Shown here one piece after another: positions 54,801 through 61,793 of a stretch of 64,000 bases of DNA. The notes below the pieces were generated by a model, which made no database searches, had not been told where the DNA came from, and was given only the letters and a program-made list of their open reading frames with translations. Numbering within the stretch: the stretch's first letter is position 1; each line of letters begins with the position of its first letter. Position numbers and translations under genes: made by a program. Location: the NCBI RefSeq assembly GCF_035818635.1, contig NZ_JAYLLH010000018.1, positions 24,890-88,889 of the forward strand, given 5' to 3'. The DNA is from Mesobacterium_A hydrothermale. Its GTDB lineage: Bacteria > Pseudomonadota > Alphaproteobacteria > Rhodobacterales > Rhodobacteraceae.

Positions 54801-55782
54801 GTCGGAGTTTCCTGACGACGCGGTCAGCCTGCGCCCGGTTTCGGAACTGGCGCCGGTGCTGTCGCTGTTCATGGACCTGCCCCTGATGACCGGCCAGGAG
54901 GTGGCGCATGCCCCGCATGTGGCGGTGGCGGCGCGGCCCTGGCCGGGCAGCGTGGCGGTTTATGCTTCGGGCACGGATGCGGATTACGCGCTGGACCTGT
55001 TGATCGCGGCGCAATCGGTTGTTGGGGTCACCCGAACGAACCTGCCCGCGCATCCACCGGGCCGGCCGGACCTTGGCCCGGGGCTGGAGGTCGATCTGAC
55101 CAGCGGGACGCTGTCGCAGATCGACGATGCGGCGCTTCTGGCGGGGCGGAACCTGTTTGCCATTGGCGACGGCACGCCTGGCAACTGGGAACTGTTCCAG
55201 GCCCGGGACGTGGCGCTGATCGGCGACCGGCGCTGGCGGCTGGAGTATCGCTTGCGCGGGCAGTTCGGCAGCGACGCGGCCATGCCCGAAAGCTGGCCTG
55301 CGGGCAGTTACCTGGTGGCGATGAACGGGATTCCGGTGCAATTGCCGCTGGCGGCGGCGGCGCGCGGGGTCGAACGGCACTACCGCGTGGGGCCGGCCAA
55401 GCTGAGCTATGACAGCCCGCTGTACCGGCACCTGGAACTGGCCTTTGCAGGCAACGGGCTGCGGCCTTACCGGCCCGCGCATCTGGTGGTTGTGCCAGGG
55501 CTGGATGGGCATGACGTTTCTTGGATCCGGCGCACGCGGATCGACGGTGACCCCTGGGACGCGCCCGAGGTGCCGCTGGGCGAAGAGAGCGAACGCTACC
55601 TGCTGCAGGTCCGTCAGGGCGGGCAGGTGCTGCGCGAGGTGACGCTGGAGGCGCCGGTCTGGACCTATTCCGCAGGGATGCAGGGGGCCGACGGCATCAC
55701 GGGCGTGTTCGAAGTGGCGGTGGCGCAGGTTTCGGCGAAATACGGGGCCGGGCCCTTTGCCGTCGCCACGGCCTCGGGGTGA
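51880..55782 (+). CDS. GTA g15, baseplate megatron protein
   Basis: A 1300-aa protein, the largest in the window. Residues about 1-370 resemble a phage tip-attachment opening (LSAAGAAIGSSVGGSLLGLS, then VPQAWGRVRLGGHVIWATQF). Residues about 400-760 form the GTA-specific TIM-barrel-like (glycoside-hydrolase-like) domain, with FCIGSEMRSLTQIRGAAGFP, GYAADWSEYFGYHPQDGSGD and WFTELGCPAVDKGTNQPNVF. The rest is a beta-rich tail-protein-like region. It builds the baseplate centre and is thought to penetrate the outer membrane. The reading frame is intact. Confidence 0.94.
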   Translation: MATILLSAAGAAIGSSVGGSLLGLSMTAVGRFAGATLGRALDQRLMGQGAEAVETGRVDRLRITGAGEGRAVPQAWGRVRLGGHVIWATQFAEHVSTSGGGGKGAPSQPKVRQYSYSVSLAVALCEGVITGVNRVWADGVEIAVTDLNMRVYDGSADQMPDPKMEAVEGAGAVPAYRGTAYVVIEDLMLERFGNRVPQFSFEVVRPVQDDPEEMPFGVRGVALMPGTGEYALATEPVHFDYGAGVSRVANVNTPSGQPDFSTSLKMLGDELPDCGAVSLVVSWFGNDLRCGECHIRPLVEQRLQDASQPWTVAGVARSVAGLVPEEDGRVVYGGTPSDASVLQAIAALKEAGQAVMYYPFILMDQMSENGMQDPWSGAEDQPSLPWRGRITLSVAPGRDGSPDGTAAADAEVAAFFGTAVAGDFAVGDGTVAYTGPIEWGFRRFILHQAALCAAAGGVDAFCIGSEMRSLTQIRGAAGFPAVQALKALAAEVRALLGPSVKIGYAADWSEYFGYHPQDGSGDVYFHLDPLWSDPNIDFVGIDNYMPLSDWRDGADHADADWGTVHDINYLQANVAGGEGYDWYYPSAEARAAQRREPISDGAYGEAWVYRYKDIRNWWGQQHHDRIGGVRQELPTDWEPGSKPVWFTELGCPAVDKGTNQPNVFYDAKSSESALPHYSNGLRDPAIQRAYLKAMHGYWGDPDNNPVSEVYAGPMVDMTRAFVWAWDARPYPWFPNAEDIWSDGANWRRGHWITGRSGHVSLAAVVREICARSGVFDIDVSGLRGVVRGMTVPESGDARGALQPLMLAYGFDAIERDGVLVFRMRDGQRAVALERATLAVHPDVDNDLVEVRTGEAEMAGRVRVGFTEADGDHRVITEETVLPDEATHAVAETELPLALTRAEGRQVVERWLNEARVARDTVRFALPPSQMAVAAGDVVTLPLEGVPARLRVDRVEVTTHQMIEAVRIEEAVYHPSEFPDDAVSLRPVSELAPVLSLFMDLPLMTGQEVAHAPHVAVAARPWPGSVAVYASGTDADYALDLLIAAQSVVGVTRTNLPAHPPGRPDLGPGLEVDLTSGTLSQIDDAALLAGRNLFAIGDGTPGNWELFQARDVALIGDRRWRLEYRLRGQFGSDAAMPESWPAGSYLVAMNGIPVQLPLAAAARGVERHYRVGPAKLSYDSPLYRHLELAFAGNGLRPYRPAHLVVVPGLDGHDVSWIRRTRIDGDPWDAPEVPLGEESERYLLQVRQGGQVLREVTLEAPVWTYSAGMQGADGITGVFEVAVAQVSAKYGAGPFAVATASG

Positions 55783-56144
55783 TGCGGCCGGTCCTGCCCG
55801 GCGATCTGAGCGCGGCGGCGCGGGTGTTGCTGCGTCTGCCGCCCGAGGGGCGCGCGGAGGCGGCGCGGCGGTTGGTCCACGAGGCGGCGGTGGCAGATCG
55901 GTATCGGTTGTTGACCGGGCGCGTGCATCCCGAATTCGGCACCGGGTCCTTGATGTCGCGGGCGTTGCGGGCGAAACCGTTGCCAGAGCCGCTGATCGAC
56001 CAGCCCGACTATGCCCGTTGCCTGATCGCGGTGCTGGAGGCGATCCTGGACGCTCAGCCCGTGGCGCAGGAAACACAGCGGGTTGCGGTTGGGTCCAGTT
56101 CCAGACGTTTCACCGGGATGTCTTCGCCGCAATCATCGCAATAG
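55782..56144 (+). CDS. Small GTA-linked protein (DUF7742-like)
   Basis: A 120-aa protein (RPVLPGDLSAAARVLLRLPP, HEAAVADRYRLLTGRVHPEF, DYARCLIAVLEAILDA) with a conserved first 90 residues of the kind found after g15 in Rhodobacterales GTA clusters. The last 30 residues run antisense through the 3' end of the DksA-like gene and look unconserved. The ATG at 55782 overlaps the g15 stop, so it is translated with the cluster. The function is unknown. Confidence 0.72.
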   Translation: MRPVLPGDLSAAARVLLRLPPEGRAEAARRLVHEAAVADRYRLLTGRVHPEFGTGSLMSRALRAKPLPEPLIDQPDYARCLIAVLEAILDAQPVAQETQRVAVGSSSRRFTGMSSPQSSQ

Positions 56145-56392
56145 CCGAAGTCACCGTCGTCGATCCGGGCCAGGGCCGCCGTCAGGGCGCGGCGCAGCCC
56201 GTCGCGGCGCGCCTGGGTGGCGCGGGCCATCGACTGGGCAAGCAGCGCGTCCTGCCGCGACAGACGCCCGACCGCCTGCTGGTCGAGTTCGACCGTGGCT
56301 TGTGCGTCCTTTCCCAAGGCGTCCTCGGCATCGAGATCGGCCAGACGGGCGAGGATCAGTTGCCGGAAACGGGCCTGTTCGGACGTATTCAT
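56054..56392 (-). CDS. TraR/DksA-family zinc-finger protein
   Basis: A 112-aa protein with an N-terminal helical hairpin (about residues 5-75) and a C-terminal C4 zinc finger: CDDC (Cys85, Cys88) and CVSC (Cys106, Cys109). DksA-type proteins bind the secondary channel of RNA polymerase, and this short form resembles TraR/DksA2-type members. The hairpin tip lacks an obvious DKDDA-like acidic motif, so DksA activity is uncertain. Its last 91 bases overlap, antisense, the end of the GTA-linked gene. Confidence 0.85.
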   Translation of the reverse strand: MNTSEQARFRQLILARLADLDAEDALGKDAQATVELDQQAVGRLSRQDALLAQSMARATQARRDGLRRALTAALARIDDGDFGYCDDCGEDIPVKRLELDPTATRCVSCATG

Positions 56393-56476
56393 CCTGACGA
56401 TCCCTGTCATCACGGGTTTGCGTTTTGGTTCAGGCACCCTATCTGCTATAGCCTGACGCGCAAAGGGAGAGACGTC

Positions 56477-57283
56477 ATGGCACAGACACGTGCAAAAATC
56501 GCCGAACTGGACCCGGTTTGGGCGCGCATCATCCAGGAGGCCGAAGACGCCGTCGCTGAAGAGCCGCTTCTGGGCGGGATGATCCATTATTCGATCCTGC
56601 ATCACCCGAGCTTTGAGCGGGCGCTGGCCTATCGCATTTCGCTGAAACTGGCCAATGGCGAGATGACCGAGCAGATCCTGCGGGAAATCTGTGACGAGGC
56701 GCTGTCCGCCGACCCGACCATCGCCACCGATGCGCGCGCCGATATCATGGCGGTTTACGACCGCGACCCGGCCTGCCACCGGTATCTACAGCCGCTGTTG
56801 TTCTTCAAGGGTTTCCAGGCGGTGCAGGCCTATCGCGTGGCGCATTGGCTGTGGGGGCAGGGCCGCAAGGACCTGGCCTATTTCTTCCAGATGCGGGCGT
56901 CGGAGATGTTCGGCGTCGACATACACCCGGCGGCCAAGATCGGCAAGGGCATCATGATAGACCATGCCCATGCCATCGTGATCGGCGAAACCGCCGTGGT
57001 GGGGGACAACGTGTCGATGCTGCATTCGGTGACGCTGGGCGGGACCGGCAAGGAAGAGGAAGACCGTCATCCCAAGATCGGGGATGGCGTGCTGATCGGG
57101 GCCGGGGCCAAGGTGCTGGGCAATATCAAGGTCGGCTGCTGCTCTCGGATCGCGGCGGGGTCCGTGGTGCTGCGCGAGGTGCCGCCGGCGACGACCGTGG
57201 CGGGGGTTCCGGCCAAGATCGTGGGCGAGGCCGGGTGTCCGCAACCGTCGATCGAGATGAACCAGATGGTCGGCGGCAGCTAA
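56477..57283 (+). CDS. cysE: Serine O-acetyltransferase
   Basis: A 268-aa enzyme making O-acetylserine from serine and acetyl-CoA for cysteine synthesis. The N-terminal helical SATase domain (EPLLGGMIHYSILHHPSFER) is followed by a left-handed beta-helix with the catalytic IMIDHAHAIVIGETAVVGDN and MLHSVTLGGTGK, then the acetyl-CoA region AAGSVVLREVPPATTVAGVP. The ATG at 56477 follows AAAGGGAGAGACGTC. It is divergent from the DksA-like gene and is followed by an array of hairpins. Confidence 0.96.
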   Translation: MAQTRAKIAELDPVWARIIQEAEDAVAEEPLLGGMIHYSILHHPSFERALAYRISLKLANGEMTEQILREICDEALSADPTIATDARADIMAVYDRDPACHRYLQPLLFFKGFQAVQAYRVAHWLWGQGRKDLAYFFQMRASEMFGVDIHPAAKIGKGIMIDHAHAIVIGETAVVGDNVSMLHSVTLGGTGKEEEDRHPKIGDGVLIGAGAKVLGNIKVGCCSRIAAGSVVLREVPPATTVAGVPAKIVGEAGCPQPSIEMNQMVGGS

Positions 57284-57308
57284 GCCCGCGCGGCGCGGTG
57301 ACAGCGGC

Positions 57309-57430
57309 GCGCGGGGCCAGGCCCCGCGCACAGGGTCTGCCTGCCGCGATGCGGCAGGCGGGTCCTGGGGGCGCTGCCCCCCTTGCCCGTACCGGGCAAT
57401 TCCCCCCGAGGTATTTGGAAAACCAAAGAC
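57309..57430 (+). repeat. Dispersed hairpin-tail element, copy H, with four hairpins
   Basis: After cysE come hairpins at 57309-57329, 57340-57358, 57367-57381 (GGGGGC-gct-GCCCCC) and 57383-57399 (TTGCCCG-tac-CGGGCAA). The tail TTCCCCCCGAGGTATTTGG and AAAACCAAAGAC follows, to 57430. The last two hairpins and the tail match copies D and F in order and spacing. Confidence 0.85.
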
Positions 57431-57437
57431 AGCAGAG

Positions 57438-57466
57438 CGCCGCCTTCCGAGGGAAAGGCGGCGTTT
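57438..57466. terminator. Bidirectional terminator between cysE and pdhC
   Basis: CGCCGCCTT (57438-57446) and AAGGCGGCG (57455-57463) form a 9-bp stem with an 8-base loop, followed by TTT on the plus strand. It lies between convergent genes. Confidence 0.7.
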
Positions 57467-57488
57467 GATCTTGTCGCGGATTGCCGGC

Positions 57489-58793
57489 TCAGGCCAGCAT
57501 CAGCATCGGGTTTTCGAGGCTGTCGACGATGGACTGCAACAGTTGCGCGCCAAGCGCCCCGTCGATGACCCGGTGGTCGACCGACAGCGTGACCGACATC
57601 ACCGTCGCCACCGCCAGTTCGCCATCGGCCCCGACCACGGGTTTCTTGACCCCCGCGCCCACGGCCAGGATCGCGCCGTGCGGCGGGTTGATGACTGCGT
57701 CGAAATTGTCGATGCCGAACATCCCGAGGTTGGAAATCGCGAAGCTGCCGCCCTGGTATTCATGCGGGGCCAGCTTCTTGTCGCGCGCGCGGGTAGCGAG
57801 GTCTTTCATCTCGGCGCTGAGGGCCGAAAGCGACTTCTTGTCGGCGTCTTTCAGCACCGGGGTGAACAGCCCGCCTTCGATCGCGACGGCGACCGCCACG
57901 TCCGAGGGTTTCAGCTGCAGGATCCGGTCGCCGGCCCAGACCGCGTTCGCGGCGGGGACTGCTTGCAGGGCTTGCGCGCAGGCCTTGATGATGAAGTCGT
58001 TGACCGACAGTTTCACACCCCGGCCTTCCAGTTGCTTGTTCAGCTGGCTGCGGAATTTCAGCAACGCGTCCAGCTTGATGTCCCGGCGCAGGTAGAAATG
58101 CGGGATGGTCTGCTTGGCCTCGGTCAGGCGGGCAGCGATGGTCTTGCGCATTCCGTCCAGCGGTACTTCGGTGTAGGCGCGGTCGGCATAGATCTTGGCG
58201 ATGGCATCCGCCGACGGGCCTTTGGGCGCCGGGGCGGGTGTCGGGGCGTCGGCCTTGGCCGGGGCCGCGGCCGCGGGCTTGGCCGGTGCGGCGGTGGCGT
58301 TTTCCACGTCCGCCTTGACGATCCGGCCGCGCGGGCCGGAGCCGCTGATCTGGCCAAGGTCCAGCCCCTTCTGCGCGGCGATACGCCGGGCAAGCGGCGA
58401 GGCGAAGATCCGGGTGCCATCCGCCGCTTGCGGGGCGGCGGGCGCCGGGGCCGCCGCTGCGGCGGGGGCGGGCGCAGGCGCAGGCGCAGGCGCGGGGGTT
58501 GGGGCGGCTGCCGGGGCAGGGGCGCTGCCGGCATCGGCCGGCACCTCTTCGCCGTCTTCCACCAGCACCATGATCGGGGTGTTGACCTTTACCCCGTCGG
58601 TGCCTTCGGCGACGAGGATCTTGCCGACGATGCCTTCATCGACGGCTTCGAATTCCATCGTCGCCTTGTCGGTTTCGATTTCGGCGATGATGTCGCCCGA
58701 GGTGACGGTGTCGCCTTCCTTGACCAGCCATTTGGCCAGGGTGCCGTCCTCCATCGTGGGGGACAGGGCGGGCATCAGGATTTCGGTTGCCAT
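57489..58793 (-). CDS. pdhC: Pyruvate dehydrogenase E2, dihydrolipoamide acetyltransferase
   Basis: A 434-aa E2 core protein. Residues 1-80 are one lipoyl domain with the lipoylated Lys in ETDKATMEFEA. An Ala/Pro linker follows, then the E3/E1-binding domain (IFASPLARRIAAQKGLDLGQ, ISGSGPRGRIVKADV, about 131-165) and the catalytic domain ending SVTLSVDHRVIDGALGAQLL with the active-site His. It passes acetyl groups to CoA. The lipoyl-coding part is nearly identical in DNA to that of pdhB next to it. Confidence 0.96.
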   Translation of the reverse strand: MATEILMPALSPTMEDGTLAKWLVKEGDTVTSGDIIAEIETDKATMEFEAVDEGIVGKILVAEGTDGVKVNTPIMVLVEDGEEVPADAGSAPAPAAAPTPAPAPAPAPAPAAAAAPAPAAPQAADGTRIFASPLARRIAAQKGLDLGQISGSGPRGRIVKADVENATAAPAKPAAAAPAKADAPTPAPAPKGPSADAIAKIYADRAYTEVPLDGMRKTIAARLTEAKQTIPHFYLRRDIKLDALLKFRSQLNKQLEGRGVKLSVNDFIIKACAQALQAVPAANAVWAGDRILQLKPSDVAVAVAIEGGLFTPVLKDADKKSLSALSAEMKDLATRARDKKLAPHEYQGGSFAISNLGMFGIDNFDAVINPPHGAILAVGAGVKKPVVGADGELAVATVMSVTLSVDHRVIDGALGAQLLQSIVDSLENPMLMLA

Positions 58794-58805
58794 GTCTGGT
58801 CCCCC

Positions 58806-60179
58806 TTACCGGTAGGTAACTTGCTTGACCGCGTCGATGACCTCGGCGGTGGTGACAAGTGCGTGCTTTTCAAGGTTGGCGGCATAGGGCATCGGCACAT
58901 CCTTGCCGGTGCAGTTGATGACCGGCGCGTCGAGGTAATCGAACGCCTTCATCATGATGGTTGCCGACAGGTGGTTGCCGATGCTGCCCACGGGCCAGCC
59001 TTCTTCGACGGTGACGCAGCGGTTGGTTTTCATCACCGAGGCCAGCACCGTATCATAATCGATCGGGCGCAGGGTGCGCAGGTCGATGACCTCGGCCGAG
59101 ATGCCTTCCTCGGCCAGCTTGTCCGCCGCTTCCAGGGCATAGGTCATGCCGATGCCGAAGCTGACGATGGTCACGTCAGTGCCGGTCCGCCAGACGCGGG
59201 CCTTGCCGAAGGGGATGGTGAAATCGTCCAGCACGGGCACCTCGAAGGATTTGCCGTAGAGGATTTCGTTTTCCAGGAAGATCACCGGGTTGGGGTCGCG
59301 GATCGCGGTCTTCATCAACCCTTTGTAGTCAGAGGCCGAATAGGGCATCACGACCCTGAGGCCGGGGACCTGCGCGTACCATGCCGCGTAGTCCTGGCTG
59401 TGCTGGGCGGCGACGCGGGCGGCAGCCCCGTTGGGACCACGGAACACCATCGGCGCGCCCATCTGGCCGCCGGACATGTAAAGCGTCTTGGCGGCAGAGT
59501 TGATGATGTGGTCAATCGCCTGCATGGCGAAGTTGAAGGTCATGAACTCGACGATCGGGCGCAGCCCGCCAAAGGATGCACCGACCGCGATCCCGGCAAA
59601 GCCATGTTCGGTGATCGGTGTGTCGATCACGCGCTTGGCGCCGAATTCGTCCAGCAAGCCCTGGCTGATCTTGTAGGCGCCCTGGTATTCGGCCACCTCT
59701 TCGCCCATCAGGAACACGCTGTCGTCGCGGCGCATTTCTTCGGCCATGGCGTCGCGCAGGGCTTCGCGCACGGTCTGGGTTTTCATCTCGGTGCCTTCGG
59801 GCCAGTCCGGGCTGGTGTCGGGCTGCGGTGCGTCGGCGGGGGGCGCAGCCTTGGCCGGGGCGGCGGCGGCCGGGGCCGGTTCGGCGGCGGGCGCTGTGGC
59901 AGCCGCGGCGCTGCCGGCGCCCTCGGGAACGGATTCGCCGTCTTCCACCAGCACCATGATCGGCGTGTTCACGGTCACACCTTCGGTGCCTTCAGCGACG
60001 AGGATCTTGCCGACTATGCCTTCATCGACGGCTTCGAATTCCATCGTCGCCTTGTCGGTTTCGATTTCGGCGATGATGTCGCCCGAGGTGACGGTGTCGC
60101 CTTCCTTGACCAGCCATTTGGCCAGAGTGCCGTCCTCCATCGTGGGGGACAGGGCGGGCATGAGAATTTCAGTTGCCAT
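58806..60179 (-). CDS. pdhB: Pyruvate dehydrogenase E1 beta subunit with an N-terminal lipoyl domain
   Basis: A 457-aa E1-beta that carries its own lipoyl domain (residues 1-80, Lys in ETDKATMEFEA), an Ala/Pro linker, and the transketolase-like beta domain from about residue 130. That domain has REALRDAMAEEMRRDDSVFL, MGEEVAEYQGAYK with the ThDP-activating Glu, and VTVEEGWPVGSIGNHL. This fused form is known in alphaproteobacteria. It lies 12 bases upstream of pdhC and 16 bases downstream of pdhA. Confidence 0.96.
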   Translation of the reverse strand: MATEILMPALSPTMEDGTLAKWLVKEGDTVTSGDIIAEIETDKATMEFEAVDEGIVGKILVAEGTEGVTVNTPIMVLVEDGESVPEGAGSAAAATAPAAEPAPAAAAPAKAAPPADAPQPDTSPDWPEGTEMKTQTVREALRDAMAEEMRRDDSVFLMGEEVAEYQGAYKISQGLLDEFGAKRVIDTPITEHGFAGIAVGASFGGLRPIVEFMTFNFAMQAIDHIINSAAKTLYMSGGQMGAPMVFRGPNGAAARVAAQHSQDYAAWYAQVPGLRVVMPYSASDYKGLMKTAIRDPNPVIFLENEILYGKSFEVPVLDDFTIPFGKARVWRTGTDVTIVSFGIGMTYALEAADKLAEEGISAEVIDLRTLRPIDYDTVLASVMKTNRCVTVEEGWPVGSIGNHLSATIMMKAFDYLDAPVINCTGKDVPMPYAANLEKHALVTTAEVIDAVKQVTYR

Positions 60180-60195
60180 TGGTGTTGTCTCCCCC

Positions 60196-61197
60196 TCAGG
60201 CGGTCGCGTCGGCGTAGATGTCGGTCCAAAGTTCCTCGAGCGCGGGCTCGGGGCTTTCCTTGGCGAATTCAGCGCTGTCGTTCACGATGGCCTTGATTTC
60301 CTTGTCGATGGCTTTCAGGTCGTCCTCGGTCGCGTGCTTGCCTTGCAGCAGCATGTCGCGGACGTGGTCGATGGGATCGCGTTCCTCGCGCATTTTCTGC
60401 ACCTCTTCGCGGGTGCGGTACTTGGCCGGGTCCGACATCGAGTGGCCCCGGTAGCGATAGGTCTTGACCTCAAGGATGTAGGGCCCGTTGCCCGCGCGGC
60501 AGTGCGCCACGGCCTTTTCGCTGGCCGCCTTGACCGCCAGAACGTCCATGCCGTCAACTTCTTCACCGGGGATGCCGAAGGCTTCGCCGCGGGTGTGCAG
60601 GTCTGGGGTGGAGGTGGACCGTTTCTGCGCGGTGCCCATGGCGTACTGGTTGTTTTCCACCACGAAGATCACCGGCAGTTTCCACAGGGCGGCCATGTTG
60701 AAGGTCTCGTAAACCTGGCCCTGGTTGGCGGCACCGTCACCGAAATAGGTGAAGGTGACGCGGCCGTTTTCAAGATACTTGTCGGCGAAGGCCAGGCCCG
60801 CGCCCAGCGGCACCTGTGCACCGACGATGCCGTGACCGCCGTAAAAGTTCTTCTCTTTCGAGAACATGTGCATCGAGCCGCCCTTGCCCTTGGAATAGCC
60901 GCCCTCGCGCCCGGTCAGTTCGGCCATGACGCCGTTGGGATCCATGCCGCAGGCCAGCATGTGGCCGTGGTCGCGGTAAGAGGTGATGCGCTTGTCGCCC
61001 TCTTCGGTCGCGGCCTCCAGGCCGACGACAACGGCTTCTTGCCCGATATACAGATGGCAGAAGCCGCCGATCAGGCCCATGCCGTAAAGCTGGCCGGCCT
61101 TTTCCTCGAACCGGCGGATCAACAGCATGTCACGATAGTACTTTGTCAGCTCCTCGGCCGAGACATTCGGCTGGGCTGTGGCTTTGCGGGTCGCCAT
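60196..61197 (-). CDS. pdhA: Pyruvate dehydrogenase E1 alpha subunit
   Basis: A 333-aa E1-alpha that decarboxylates pyruvate with thiamine diphosphate. MLLIRRFEEKAGQLYGMGLI opens the domain, GGSMHMFSKEKNFYGGHGIV is central, and the ThDP motif is YFGDGAANQGQVYETFNMAA through ENNQYAMGT. YRYRGHSMSDPAKYR is the phosphorylation-loop region. The ATG at 61197 follows GGGAGGAGCGCCG. It is the first gene of pdhA-pdhB-pdhC. Confidence 0.97.
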   Translation of the reverse strand: MATRKATAQPNVSAEELTKYYRDMLLIRRFEEKAGQLYGMGLIGGFCHLYIGQEAVVVGLEAATEEGDKRITSYRDHGHMLACGMDPNGVMAELTGREGGYSKGKGGSMHMFSKEKNFYGGHGIVGAQVPLGAGLAFADKYLENGRVTFTYFGDGAANQGQVYETFNMAALWKLPVIFVVENNQYAMGTAQKRSTSTPDLHTRGEAFGIPGEEVDGMDVLAVKAASEKAVAHCRAGNGPYILEVKTYRYRGHSMSDPAKYRTREEVQKMREERDPIDHVRDMLLQGKHATEDDLKAIDKEIKAIVNDSAEFAKESPEPALEELWTDIYADATA

Positions 61198-61335
61198 CGG
61201 CGCTCCTCCCGTGCGATTAGTTTAGTGTTAAACTTTCCTGAAACTACCCACTGATTGACCATATGTCAAAGGTCAGTCCCGCCACGCGTCGCATGGCAGG
61301 GTTGCAGGGGGTGCAGGAATCGCGGGAAAGGGCGC

Positions 61336-61641
61336 TTAGCGCACGACGATTTCGTCCTGGCGCATCAGGCCAAGGATATCGCGCGCCTGCTGGTCCAGCA
61401 GGTCCAGATCAAGATAGGCGTCGGACAGGCGCAGCGTCAGGTTTTCCATCCGGTCGACCTGCACATCCAGCGCGTCGCGCTCTGCCCGCAGGGCGGCGGC
61501 GGTGGTTTCCAGCTCTGCCCGGCGGAACAGGCCGTATTCACCCTGAACCGCGGCAAAGGTGAAATAAACACCAAGGCTCATGGCGATGGCGAAAAACGCG
61601 AGAGCGCCGAACGGGGGCTTGACGCGGGTCGGATTGGTCAT
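61336..61641 (-). CDS. Septum formation initiator family protein (FtsB/DivIC-like)
   Basis: A 101-aa bitopic protein with a short cytoplasmic start, one membrane helix (ALAFFAIAMSLGVYFTFAAV, about residues 13-32) and a periplasmic coiled coil (LETTAAALRAERDALDVQVD) ending RDILGLMRQDEIVV. That end is typical of FtsB-like cell-division proteins. FtsB links FtsL and FtsQ at the septum. It lies 138 bases upstream of pdhA and may share its transcript. Confidence 0.88.
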   Translation of the reverse strand: MTNPTRVKPPFGALAFFAIAMSLGVYFTFAAVQGEYGLFRRAELETTAAALRAERDALDVQVDRMENLTLRLSDAYLDLDLLDQQARDILGLMRQDEIVVR

Positions 61642-61793
61642 GTCGTGCCTCTTGTCCGCGTCTCTTGGGTGGACGCGTGCGACAATTATGCCCGTGCGAA
61701 TCGAGGCCGCAAAGCCCCTCTGCTCTTTCGAACCGCGATGGCTTGCGCCATGTTGCCGATACGACTCGCTTTGCTGTTCTGGGGCTGTATCTG

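Noticed and set aside
41809..55782. The phage-like genes as an ordinary prophage
   Set aside because: There is no integrase, repressor, replication or lysis gene and no attachment repeat. Gene order, the very short tape measure and the g15 domain match gene transfer agents.
58471..58494. Tandem 6-base repeat (four GGCGCA-like units)
   Set aside because: It encodes the Ala/Pro linker of PdhC. Such repeats are normal for this linker and not a separate element.
57465..60296. A 943-codon plus-strand frame opposite pdhC and pdhB
   Set aside because: It is a shadow of the PDH genes. Its internal repeat only mirrors the duplicated lipoyl-domain DNA.
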